DNA from: Crocinitomicaceae bacterium
GTDB lineage: Bacteria > Bacteroidota > Bacteroidia > Flavobacteriales_D > Crocinitomicaceae
Assembly: GCA_017984635.1 (NCBI GenBank)
Contig: JAGNZC010000006.1
Coordinates: forward strand, 1-64,000
Length of the DNA: 64,000 nucleotides
Direction: 5' to 3'
Part shown: piece after piece, positions 16,496 through 24,622 of the stretch
How the letters are laid out: each line of letters opens with the position of its first letter
Position numbering within the stretch: the stretch's first letter is position 1
Notes under the pieces: model-generated
What the model was told of the DNA's origin: nothing
Databases searched by the model: none
The model's input: only the letters and a program-made list of their open reading frames with translations
Program-made: the position numbers and the translations under genes

Positions 16496-18850
16496 ATGAA
16501 TCGTTTCAATCTTATTCTGATCGCTTTCGGATTTTTCACCTTTTCAACGTTTAGTCAGCTTTCTGAAAAAAGTAAACTGAAGTTAGAAGAAATCATGAAA
16601 GGCAATGAATACATTGGGCATCAACCAGAAAATTTTCAATGGAATTTAAACAGCGACCAAATTTATTTTGATTGGAACAAAGAAAACAATCCACTTCCTT
16701 CAACTTATGTGTTTAAATTAAATGAATACAATCCAATTCTAACGAAAAATAACTTCTACAAAATCGAACAACAAGAACGGGCAAAACAAGTAGTGAATCA
16801 AAGTAAGTTCACAACCATTTTTTACAGTTATCAGGGCGGACTTTGGAAACACACAAAAAAGACGTCAAGTGATCAACTCGTATTTAAAACAACTGAATCA
16901 CTGACAATTATACAACGCTCGTCAGAAAACACTGTCTTTTTTCAATTAGGAAACAATGTCTATTCGTATGCCGAAGCAACTGGCTCTATTCGCCAACTTA
17001 CTGATTTCAAAAAAGAAGTCAACAAATCAAAAGAAATTGATTCTTCATTTATTATGAAAGAGGAATACAACTTATTTGAAATCACGAAAACTCAAGCAAA
17101 ATTAGATGTCTATCGCAAAAAAAAGCAACAAAAAGATACATTCCAACCCAAAGAAATAGCATTTGGTTCTACTAATTTAGAGAATCTTCAAGTTGCAAAC
17201 AATGGTGCATTCATCACTTTTCGCTTAAGTGATTACCCTGATGAAAAACCGACAGAAGTAGCGCATTACCTTGCGAAAAACGGACAATCTTTCCATGAAA
17301 ACTCACGGCCAAAAGTAGCATTGCAACAACCTACACAGCAACTTGGGGTTTACAACTTAATAAAAGACACCGTCTATTTTTTAGATTTCTCCAAACTAAC
17401 AGGGATTTATGAGCAACCTGCATATTTAAAGGATACAACAGCAGCAAAAACAAGACGAAAGTTAGCCTTGCATTCGTTCAATTTTGCTCCAAATCAATCG
17501 TTGGCGTTGATTGATGTGCGGGCATACGACAACAAAGATCGTTGGTTGGTTATCGCTGATCTGACGAATGGAACTATTAGAGAAATCGATCGTCAGCACG
17601 ATGATGCCTGGATTGGTGGGCCTGGAATTGATTCATGGGATGAGTCTGAAGGAACATTGGGTTGGATAAATGATGAAACGGTTTATTTTCAATCTGAAAA
17701 AACAGGGTATTCTCATTTGTACAGCTTTCAATTAAAATCGAATGTTCTAACTGCATTAACAGAAGGAAAATGGGAAGTACACAAAGCTGTTCTTGCTGCA
17801 GATGGCAAAAAATTCTACTTAACAACAAACCAAACACATCCTGGAAATCGTTCGTTTTACCATTTTATAATTGCAAACAAACAACTAATACCTATTTTGA
17901 CAAACGATGGTTATTATGATGTGGAAGTTTCTCCCAATGAAAAACAACTAGCCATCCGTTACTCTTTTAAAAACAAACCTTGGGATTTGTATTATGCCGC
18001 CAACAAAGCTGGTGCAACCTGTTACCAAATTACGCATTCAACAACTCAGAAATTTGAAGATTACAACTGGCGAACACCAGAAGTAATTAAAATTAAAGCG
18101 TCAGATGGCGTTGAAATTTACGCTCGTTTGTACAAAGCAAATCCGGACAAAAACACGAAAGCTGCAGTTCAATTTGTGCATGGAGCTGGTTACTTGCAAA
18201 ATGCACACAATTATTGGAGCAATTATGCAAGAGAATATATGTTTCACAACCTTTTAGCAGATGAAGGTGTGACTGTTTTGGACATTGATTATAGAGCAAG
18301 TGAAGGATACGGCAGAGATTATCGAACAGCCATTTACCGCGAAATGGGCGGAAGGGATTTACAAGATCAATTGGAGGGTAAAAAATATTTAGTCCAAAAC
18401 GAAGGAATTGACAGCAATCGTGTTGGAATTTATGGTGGATCGTATGGTGGTTTTATCACTTTAATGGCATTGCTAAAAACCCCCAATACCTTCAATTGCG
18501 GTGCTGCTTTGCGTTCTGTAACAGATTGGGCACATTACAACAATGATTACACTGCCAATATTTTAAATTATCCAGAAACAGATCCGGATGCTTACCGTAA
18601 AAGTTCTCCAATTTATTATGCTGAAAATTTAAAAAATCGCTTGTTATTATTACACGGAATGATTGATGACAATGTTCAATTCCAAGATGTGGTGCGCTTG
18701 AGTCAACGCTTTATTGAATTGAAAAAAACAAATTGGGACATTGCCATCTACCCTATTGAAAGACATGGATTCGTGAACGCAACTTCTTGGTTCGATGAAT
18801 ACAGACGCATTTACGAATTATTTCAAACTGAATTACAGCTTAAAAAATGA
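16496..18850 (+). CDS. Secreted S9 family prolyl peptidase (DPP-IV-like)
   Basis: 784 residues from the ATG at 16496; an upstream TTG in frame would only add an unconvincing leader. The N-terminus is a signal peptide (MNRFNLILIAFGFFTFSTFSQ). A beta-propeller-like DPPIV N-terminal region covers about residues 80-550. The alpha/beta hydrolase catalytic domain follows, with nucleophile GGSYGG (Ser649), acid in HGMIDDN and His in ERHGFVN. It probably removes dipeptides or small peptides in the periplasm. The stop overlaps the following GNAT gene by 4 nt. The length is slightly above typical bacterial DPP-IV proteins. Confidence 0.9.
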   Translation: MNRFNLILIAFGFFTFSTFSQLSEKSKLKLEEIMKGNEYIGHQPENFQWNLNSDQIYFDWNKENNPLPSTYVFKLNEYNPILTKNNFYKIEQQERAKQVVNQSKFTTIFYSYQGGLWKHTKKTSSDQLVFKTTESLTIIQRSSENTVFFQLGNNVYSYAEATGSIRQLTDFKKEVNKSKEIDSSFIMKEEYNLFEITKTQAKLDVYRKKKQQKDTFQPKEIAFGSTNLENLQVANNGAFITFRLSDYPDEKPTEVAHYLAKNGQSFHENSRPKVALQQPTQQLGVYNLIKDTVYFLDFSKLTGIYEQPAYLKDTTAAKTRRKLALHSFNFAPNQSLALIDVRAYDNKDRWLVIADLTNGTIREIDRQHDDAWIGGPGIDSWDESEGTLGWINDETVYFQSEKTGYSHLYSFQLKSNVLTALTEGKWEVHKAVLAADGKKFYLTTNQTHPGNRSFYHFIIANKQLIPILTNDGYYDVEVSPNEKQLAIRYSFKNKPWDLYYAANKAGATCYQITHSTTQKFEDYNWRTPEVIKIKASDGVEIYARLYKANPDKNTKAAVQFVHGAGYLQNAHNYWSNYAREYMFHNLLADEGVTVLDIDYRASEGYGRDYRTAIYREMGGRDLQDQLEGKKYLVQNEGIDSNRVGIYGGSYGGFITLMALLKTPNTFNCGAALRSVTDWAHYNNDYTANILNYPETDPDAYRKSSPIYYAENLKNRLLLLHGMIDDNVQFQDVVRLSQRFIELKKTNWDIAIYPIERHGFVNATSWFDEYRRIYELFQTELQLKK

Positions 18851-19287
18851 TACTCAAAGAACTCAAATCAATGGAAGAAATGCTGGAACAACTTCCTGTT
18901 TTACAAGAATTATACCCAAGTCTAACCAAAGAGGCGTATGAAAAGGACCTCATCAACATGCTTCCAAACAATCAATATGGCCAGTTAGCCGTTTTTGATG
19001 GGACAACTTGTTTGGGTCTAACCGGTTTTTGGATTGGAACGAAATTATGGTGCGGTAAATACTTGGAAATCGACAATTTAATTGTTTCTGAAAAACAACG
19101 ATCTACTGGTGTTGGGAAGATTATGTTTGATTACCTCGCAGCAAAAGCAACACAAGAAAATTGTACCATGATGGCCTTGGATTCATACACCTCCAATTTT
19201 AAAGCACACAAATTCTTTTACAACCAATCGTTTGCTCCAAAAGGCTTTCATTTTATTCGTGTATTGAAAAATGAGGGGATTCGATAA
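18847..19287 (+). CDS. GNAT family N-acetyltransferase
   Basis: 146 residues. The GNAT core is recognisable: beta4 LEIDNLIVSEKQRSTGVGKIMFDY contains the acetyl-CoA loop (described here as residues about 77-100), followed by MALDSYTSNFKAHKFFYNQSF. The substrate cannot be told. ATGA overlap with the peptidase upstream suggests co-translation. Confidence 0.85.
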   Translation: MILKELKSMEEMLEQLPVLQELYPSLTKEAYEKDLINMLPNNQYGQLAVFDGTTCLGLTGFWIGTKLWCGKYLEIDNLIVSEKQRSTGVGKIMFDYLAAKATQENCTMMALDSYTSNFKAHKFFYNQSFAPKGFHFIRVLKNEGIR

Positions 19288-19296
19288 CTAATTTAT

Positions 19297-20043
19297 TCAA
19301 AACCCTTCCTCGTTTTTAATCAAAACATATTTTTTCTTTGCTTCGTTTCTAGAACAAGCATTAAAATGCCACCATTCTGTTGGTAAATTCCTGAATCCTT
19401 GCGACTGCATCACTTTTCGCAATAACTTTCGGTTTTCAATGTGTTGCGCTGTTAATTCGCCCGTTTGTAAAAAATGTGCTTCGTTTTCTGGATACGCAAT
19501 TAAACGTATATCATCGAAACCAGCGCCCATGTCTAATGGCTCTCCTTTTTCATTGGTTATAGTCAAATCAACTGCTGCACCATAATTATGTAAACTACCA
19601 TTTTTAGGGTTAGAAACAAATTTAATGCGTTGAGCAAATGGAATGGAATCCAAACTTTCCCACATCTCTTGTTGCACAGAAACGGGACGCGTAGCATCAT
19701 ACACCAATAAATGATATCCTGGTTTTAGTTGCTCCAAATAACGTTGACAAGCAACCAATCGTTCTGCAACTTCTTTCACTAAATAAGCTTTCTCAATGGA
19801 ATGGTACAATTGCTTATGCATGAAATTATCAGTAGATGTATATTTTAAATCGACTAAAATTGAAGGGGCAATGTCGTTGAGCGCTACTAATCCTTTTTCT
19901 GTTATTAAAGCAGTTGTTTTAGGAAGAACAATTTCTTTTTCTGGTGGTTCATTCGCTGGTTGCCCAAGTTGTTTCTTTGGACTTGGAATAGCCGTACATT
20001 GACTAAAAAGAAATAAAAGGATCCCTGCTTGCAAACATTTCAT
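19297..20043 (-). CDS. VanX-type D-Ala-D-Ala dipeptidase lipoprotein (M15D)
   Basis: 248 residues from the ATG at 20043. The N-terminus is a lipoprotein signal (MKCLQAGILLFLFSQC), which places the enzyme in the cell envelope. Zinc-site motifs of the M15D family are present: SLHNYGAAVDLTI (His and Asp) and EWWHFN (Glu and His). The family hydrolyses D-Ala-D-Ala; in a Gram-negative envelope it more likely serves peptidoglycan turnover than vancomycin resistance (inference). It converges with the GNAT gene and is divergent from the aminotransferase. Confidence 0.88.
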   Translation of the reverse strand: MKCLQAGILLFLFSQCTAIPSPKKQLGQPANEPPEKEIVLPKTTALITEKGLVALNDIAPSILVDLKYTSTDNFMHKQLYHSIEKAYLVKEVAERLVACQRYLEQLKPGYHLLVYDATRPVSVQQEMWESLDSIPFAQRIKFVSNPKNGSLHNYGAAVDLTITNEKGEPLDMGAGFDDIRLIAYPENEAHFLQTGELTAQHIENRKLLRKVMQSQGFRNLPTEWWHFNACSRNEAKKKYVLIKNEEGF

Positions 20044-20123
20044 GTAACAAAGTTCTAAAAAGAATTGATAGCTGCAACTCCATTCAAACAAATGAATTAA
20101 ATTTGTGGAAATTTTTAGAAATT

Positions 20124-21320
20124 ATGCCAAAATTGTCGCAAAAGGCTATTGACATGCCTGCATCACCAATTAGAAAATTGGTTCCATATGCTGAAACAGC
20201 AAAAAAACAAGGTAAAATTGTTTATCATTTAAACATTGGTCAGCCAGACATTGAAACACCTGAAGTAGCTTTAAACGCGATCAAAAACATGGATCGTAAA
20301 GTGATCGAATACAGTCACTCTGCTGGTTTTGAGAGCTACAGAAATGGTTTGTCTGCTTATTACAAGAAAACTGGAATCGATGTGAATCCTGAAGATATCA
20401 TCATTACAACAGGTGGTTCTGAAGCCTTGATTTTTGGTTTTATGGCTACGTGCGATTTAGGTGACGAAGTAATCATTCCTGAACCTTTTTATGCGAATTA
20501 CAATGGTTTTGCGGTGATGGCTGGCTTGAATGTTGTACCGGTAACTTCTACGATTGAAACAGGTTTTGCCTTGCCTCCAGTAGAGGAAATTGAAAAGAAA
20601 ATTACAGCAAAAACAAAAGCAATCGTTATTTGTAACCCTGGAAATCCAACAGGCTATTTGTATTCGAAAGAAGAATTGGAACAATTAGCTGCGATTGTAA
20701 AAAAACACGACTTAGTTTTGTTTGCAGATGAAGTGTACCGTGAATTCTGTTACGATGGAGCCGTTCCATTTTCAGTGATGAATTTAGAAGGTATCCAAGA
20801 TAATGTAATCATGATTGATTCCGTTTCGAAACGTTACTCTATGTGTGGTGCGCGTATTGGTGCATTGATTTCAAAAAATGCGGAAATTATTGCTGCAGTA
20901 TTGAAATTTGGACAAGCACGTTTATCGCCACCAACCATTGATCAAATCGCTTCTGAAGCAGCATTGAATACACCACAATCTTATTTTGACAATGTTGTTT
21001 CTGAATATGTTCAACGAAGAAACATCATGGTGGATGGTTTGAATGCCATTCCGGGTGTTTTTTGCCCAAAGCCTAGTGGAGCATTCTACTGTGTTGCTAA
21101 ATTCCCAGTTGACAATGCAGAGAAATTCTGCCAATGGCTATTAGAAGAATTCGAATACGAAGGTCAAACGGTTATGATGGCGCCTGCAAATGGTTTCTAC
21201 TCAACGAAAGGTGCAGGTTTGCAAGAAGCCCGAATTGCCTATGTATTGAATCAAGATTCTTTACGTAAAGCAGTGAAATGTTTGGAAGAAGCTTTAAAAG
21301 TATATCCAGGAAGAATTTAA
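20124..21320 (+). CDS. Class I pyridoxal-phosphate aminotransferase (aspartate aminotransferase-like)
   Basis: 398 residues from the ATG at 20124; an earlier in-frame TTG is unlikely. Fold type I signatures are NIGQPDIETP near the N-terminus, TTGGSEALIFGF, the NPGNPTGYLYSKEEL segment and the PLP-binding lysine in SVSKRYSMCGAR (Lys236). The family includes aspartate and related aminotransferases; the exact amino acid substrate cannot be fixed. A short gene-free gap follows, and the next gene is on the other strand. Confidence 0.88.
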   Translation: MPKLSQKAIDMPASPIRKLVPYAETAKKQGKIVYHLNIGQPDIETPEVALNAIKNMDRKVIEYSHSAGFESYRNGLSAYYKKTGIDVNPEDIIITTGGSEALIFGFMATCDLGDEVIIPEPFYANYNGFAVMAGLNVVPVTSTIETGFALPPVEEIEKKITAKTKAIVICNPGNPTGYLYSKEELEQLAAIVKKHDLVLFADEVYREFCYDGAVPFSVMNLEGIQDNVIMIDSVSKRYSMCGARIGALISKNAEIIAAVLKFGQARLSPPTIDQIASEAALNTPQSYFDNVVSEYVQRRNIMVDGLNAIPGVFCPKPSGAFYCVAKFPVDNAEKFCQWLLEEFEYEGQTVMMAPANGFYSTKGAGLQEARIAYVLNQDSLRKAVKCLEEALKVYPGRI

Positions 21321-21371
21321 TCCAAAATAATCGAATTAAAAGGTGGCATTTGTCTCCTTTTTTTATGCCTT

Positions 21372-22031
21372 TTAAATCGAGTTCAATACAATTTTATTGC
21401 GCTTCAATGTAATCGTCCCTCTAATTTCTAATTGTTTTAACAAGCGTGAAATTACAACACGGGAAGAATGCAAATCTTCCGCTATTTGCTGATGCGTATG
21501 ATGTATTTCTAAGCTTCCAAGTAATTTCGCTTGATCAGTTAGGTATTTCAACAAGCGTTCGTCTAAACGCATAAAGGCAATAGCATCAATGGTTTCCATC
21601 AATTCAGTCAAACGAACGTGGTAACTTTGTAAAATATATTCTCGCCAAGATTTGTATTTGTGCATCCATAATTCCATCATTTCAGTTGGTAACATCAACA
21701 AAACAGAATCTTCCATACTTGTAGCACGGATTTCACTTTTCATTTGACGCACACAACATTGCAAAGTCATGGCGCAGGTATCCCCACCCTCAATGTAATA
21801 CAACAACAATTCATCGCCGTTGTCATTTTCGCGAGAAATTTTAATAGAACCACTTAAAATAATTGGAATTGACGTCATTGCGTCACCAACATTAATCAAA
21901 ATCTCATCAATGGTAGTCGTTCTAATTTGTCCTACACGATTGATTTCTTGAATTAATTCTTCTTCTAATAAATAACCAATAGAATCATGAATGAGTTGAC
22001 TCTTGGTAATGTTTGATGGCATCTTTGTCAT
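21372..22031 (-). CDS. Crp/Fnr family transcriptional regulator (TCAMTLQCC type)
   Basis: 219 residues: a cNMP-binding-like domain (GDAMTSIPIILSGSIKISREND) and a C-terminal HTH_Crp domain (HTHQQIAEDLHSSRVVISRLLKQLE). The Cys-bearing loop GDTCAMTLQCC has a pattern I recall from Bacteroidota Crp/Fnr proteins; it is not the FNR cluster arrangement. The Glu that reads the TGA core in CRP and FNR is Val here, so its DNA site should differ. The start overlaps the upstream DUF983 gene by 47 nt; a second ATG lies at 22022. Ligand unknown. Confidence 0.85.
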   Translation of the reverse strand: MTKMPSNITKSQLIHDSIGYLLEEELIQEINRVGQIRTTTIDEILINVGDAMTSIPIILSGSIKISRENDNGDELLLYYIEGGDTCAMTLQCCVRQMKSEIRATSMEDSVLLMLPTEMMELWMHKYKSWREYILQSYHVRLTELMETIDAIAFMRLDERLLKYLTDQAKLLGSLEIHHTHQQIAEDLHSSRVVISRLLKQLEIRGTITLKRNKIVLNSI

Positions 22032-22389
22032 ATTTAATAAAAAGATTTGCCCAAATTATTTTAGACAAAGCGTAAATATATGGAGATAAGACGATCGTTC
22101 CAACAATAATACTTCCAATTTGCCAAGCCAAAGAAACATTTTCAAAAAACAAGTTAAATGAAACCCAAAAAGTAACAAACAATGCAACACCTAAAGCATA
22201 GGCGACATACATTGCTCCGTAATAAAATCCTGGTTCTTTCTCATATTTTAAACCACATTTATCACAATGTTCATGAATATCACCCACTTTAGATAAATCA
22301 TATGGATGAGAAACAAAAAATTTCCCTTCATTGCATTTGGGACATTTTGACTTGAAAATACTGTATAAACGTGAACCTTTACCAACCAT
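21985..22389 (-). CDS. DUF983 family membrane protein with zinc ribbon
   Basis: 134 residues. An N-terminal zinc-ribbon-like region has CPKC (Cys16, Cys19) and CDKC (Cys42, Cys45), followed by GFYYGAMYVAYALGV and two membrane helices (about 57-80 and 88-110). This is the DUF983 layout; function is unknown. In some bacteria the family is found near cytochrome oxidase genes, and here it is 4.7 kb from the cbb3 genes. The 3' end overlaps the following regulator. Confidence 0.85.
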   Translation of the reverse strand: MVGKGSRLYSIFKSKCPKCNEGKFFVSHPYDLSKVGDIHEHCDKCGLKYEKEPGFYYGAMYVAYALGVALFVTFWVSFNLFFENVSLAWQIGSIIVGTIVLSPYIYALSKIIWANLFIKYDKDAIKHYQESTHS

Positions 22390-22435
22390 GACTTATCATT
22401 TTTTGACAAAGTTAGCGATTTAGAATTGGAATTGT

Positions 22436-22449
22436 GTAACGAAAGTTAC
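22436..22449. promoter_or_regulatory. Perfect dyad GTAAC-N4-GTTAC upstream of the DUF983-regulator pair
   Basis: GTAACGAAAGTTAC is a perfect inverted repeat with a 4-base centre, the architecture of Crp/Fnr-family operators. It lies 47 nt upstream of the DUF983 start and abuts the stop codon of the upstream fnr-like gene. Which regulator binds is unknown. Confidence 0.45.
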
Positions 22450-23139
22450 TTATTTACCCGCGATTTGAAGCAACTTATCTTTATTGATGATTTCTAGTTT
22501 TCGTGTGTGAATTTCAAGTATCCCCTCCTCTTTGAAATCTTTCAATAAACGTATTAAAGTTTCTGTGGCTGTACCAATAAAATTGGCCATGTCTTCACGT
22601 GTTAAATTGATTTGTTCGTCTCCATAAATATCTGCTAAAATGATCAACGAAAAAGCAAGACGCTCACGAACCGATTTCTGTGCCATATTTGTTATAAACA
22701 TAGCTCGATCTCCTAGTTCTTTCGACAATTCTTTCATGATTCCATTTCGCAAAGTTGGATTGGTATCGATCATGTTTAAGAAGTCTTCTTTATTGATAAA
22801 ACAAATGTTACATTCCTCTAGTGTTGAGGCTGATACTTTGAACGGTTCCTCACTAAACATTGAACGAAAACCAATGATTTCTCCTTCTTTAGCAATGTGA
22901 ATAATTTGCTCTTTTCCTTCGTCACCACGTGCAAAAATTTTTACTTTCCCTTGGTTCAAACAATAAACTCCTCTTGGAAAACTCCCTTCTAAAAATAAAG
23001 GTTGATTTTTTTTGTAGTAAGCGCTTGATTTTAAATTGTCTACATCTGATGCATCACACTCGCAATAATTTCCAAAAATCGAGTCTTTTCGAGCCGAACA
23101 AGAGGAACAACTGAGATTTTTATGCGATTTATCTAACAT
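22450..23139 (-). CDS. FNR-like Crp family regulator with N-terminal cysteines
   Basis: 229 residues. Cysteines at 11, 14, 26 and 28, plus Cys110 and Cys113 in EECNIC, resemble the [4Fe-4S] ligand pattern of FNR (three near the N-terminus and one in the beta-barrel). The cNMP-like domain follows, then HTH_Crp with recognition helix TETLIRLLKDF. Compared with E. coli FNR (VETISRLL) the Glu and Arg are kept and Ser is replaced by Ile. It is divergent from hemN and 4 kb from the cbb3 operon, so an oxygen-responsive regulator of that set is likely (inference). Confidence 0.85.
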   Translation of the reverse strand: MLDKSHKNLSCSSCSARKDSIFGNYCECDASDVDNLKSSAYYKKNQPLFLEGSFPRGVYCLNQGKVKIFARGDEGKEQIIHIAKEGEIIGFRSMFSEEPFKVSASTLEECNICFINKEDFLNMIDTNPTLRNGIMKELSKELGDRAMFITNMAQKSVRERLAFSLIILADIYGDEQINLTREDMANFIGTATETLIRLLKDFKEEGILEIHTRKLEIINKDKLLQIAGK

Positions 23140-23199
23140 TTTTGAATCAATTAAAATTGGTCTATGTAAAGATACAATTTATTTTTAGTTATCAATAAC

Positions 23200-23211
23200 T
23201 GACGATTGTCA
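23200..23211. promoter_or_regulatory. Fnr-type operator TGAC-N4-GTCA in the fnr-hemN intergenic region
   Basis: TGACGATTGTCA is a perfect dyad with a 4-base centre. Its midpoint (23205.5) is about 41.5 bp upstream of the transcription start expected from the -7 box TAATTTTG at 23235-23242. That is the spacing used by FNR as a class II activator. Confidence 0.5.
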
Positions 23212-23234
23212 TTTTTTCAGTTTTTTTTTCACCT

Positions 23235-23242
23235 TAATTTTG
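23235..23242 (+). promoter_or_regulatory. -7 box of the hemN promoter
   Basis: TAATTTTG fits TAnnTTTG exactly and lies 18 nt upstream of the hemN ATG. Only a T run stands at the -33 position, consistent with dependence on an activator bound at the dyad at 23200-23211. Confidence 0.5.
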
Positions 23243-23260
23243 CGAATTATATCCTCACAA

Positions 23261-24622
23261 ATGGAACAATTCATCAAAAAATACAACGTCCCAGGACCTC
23301 GTTATACTTCCTATCCAACTGTTCCATTTTGGAAAAATGATCAACTTTCTGAAAATGAATGGATTGATTCAATAAATACAAATTACAATTTCTTTCAATC
23401 TTCAGACGTCAGTGTATACATACATTTACCCTTTTGTGAAAGTTTATGCACTTTTTGTGGTTGCCACAAGCGCATCACTAAAAATCATGCAGTTGAAACG
23501 CCTTACTTGGAAGCAGTTTTAAAAGAATGGTCGCTTTATTTAGAAAAATTACCGTTCCATCCCAACATTAAAGAACTTCATTTTGGTGGCGGAACTCCTA
23601 CTTTTTTTTCTGCACAAAATTTAAGACACTTAGTGGAAGAACTTTTCCAAGCGAAAGAAGTTGATCCCTCATCTATTGAATTAAGTTTTGAAGCGCATCC
23701 AAACAATACGACCAACGAACAATTAACTGAATTGTATGATTTTGGCTTTCGCCGATTGAGTTTAGGGATTCAAGATTACAATCCGGAAGTACAAAAAGCA
23801 ATTCACCGCATACAATCGTTTGAACAAGTAAAAAAAGTACACGAAGCAGCACGTGCAATTGGTTATACTTCTATTAGTCACGATCTTGTTTTTGGTTTAC
23901 CCAAACAAACGTTAGAAGCAATCATTGACACCGTAAATAAAACCTTGGAATTGAAACCCGATCGTATTTCGTTGTACAGTTATGCGCACGTTCCGTGGAT
24001 AAAGGGAAATGGGCAACGTGGTTTCGATGAAAACGATTTACCGCAAAGCGAAGTCAAACGTGCCTTATATGAAAAAGCAAAGCAATTGCTGGAAATAAAT
24101 GGGTACAAAGAAATTGGTATGGATCATTTTGCGTTAGATCACGATGATTTAGCAAAAGCTTTCCAAGAAAAAAAGCTGCACCGCAATTTCATGGGATACA
24201 CAACAAAAGCTACATCGTGCATGATTGGATTAGGCATGTCTGCCATTTCTGATAGCTGGTTTGGTTTTGCACAAAACGATAAATCTGTAGAAGGTTATAT
24301 AGCATTGTTAGAAGAAAATAAGTTACCCATTTTTAGAGGACATTTACTTTCTGATTTAGAAGTTGAAATTCGTGGATATATTTTGGATTTGATGTGTCAC
24401 TTTGAGACTGAATTTTCAGCAAGTTCAACATTTACTTTTATCCACGAAGAAATCAAAGAACGCTTAACGGATTTAATTAACGATGGCTTGGTTGAAGTTA
24501 TAGATGATAAGGTGATTGTCACAGAAAAAGGCATTCCATTTGTGCGAAACTGTTGTATGGCATTTGATCAAGATTTAAAAAACCATCCCATTTCAGAACG
24601 CCTCTTTTCAAAAACGATATGA
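23261..24622 (+). CDS. hemN: Oxygen-independent coproporphyrinogen III oxidase
   Basis: 453 residues from the ATG at 23261 (an upstream in-frame TTG is rejected, since it lies on the promoter). The family N-terminus KYNVPGPRYTSYPTVPFW is followed by the radical-SAM cysteines Cys59, Cys63 and Cys66 plus Cys68 in CESLCTFCGC, and the glycine-rich HFGGGTPTF. It oxidatively decarboxylates coproporphyrinogen III to protoporphyrinogen IX without oxygen, supplying haem under low oxygen. The stop overlaps the ccoI start by 4 nt. Confidence 0.96.
   Translation: MEQFIKKYNVPGPRYTSYPTVPFWKNDQLSENEWIDSINTNYNFFQSSDVSVYIHLPFCESLCTFCGCHKRITKNHAVETPYLEAVLKEWSLYLEKLPFHPNIKELHFGGGTPTFFSAQNLRHLVEELFQAKEVDPSSIELSFEAHPNNTTNEQLTELYDFGFRRLSLGIQDYNPEVQKAIHRIQSFEQVKKVHEAARAIGYTSISHDLVFGLPKQTLEAIIDTVNKTLELKPDRISLYSYAHVPWIKGNGQRGFDENDLPQSEVKRALYEKAKQLLEINGYKEIGMDHFALDHDDLAKAFQEKKLHRNFMGYTTKATSCMIGLGMSAISDSWFGFAQNDKSVEGYIALLEENKLPIFRGHLLSDLEVEIRGYILDLMCHFETEFSASSTFTFIHEEIKERLTDLINDGLVEVIDDKVIVTEKGIPFVRNCCMAFDQDLKNHPISERLFSKTI

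Noticed and set aside
19297-20043. Vancomycin resistance gene
   Set aside because: VanX homology alone, without vanH, vanA or vanS/R neighbours and in a Gram-negative envelope setting, points to peptidoglycan turnover.
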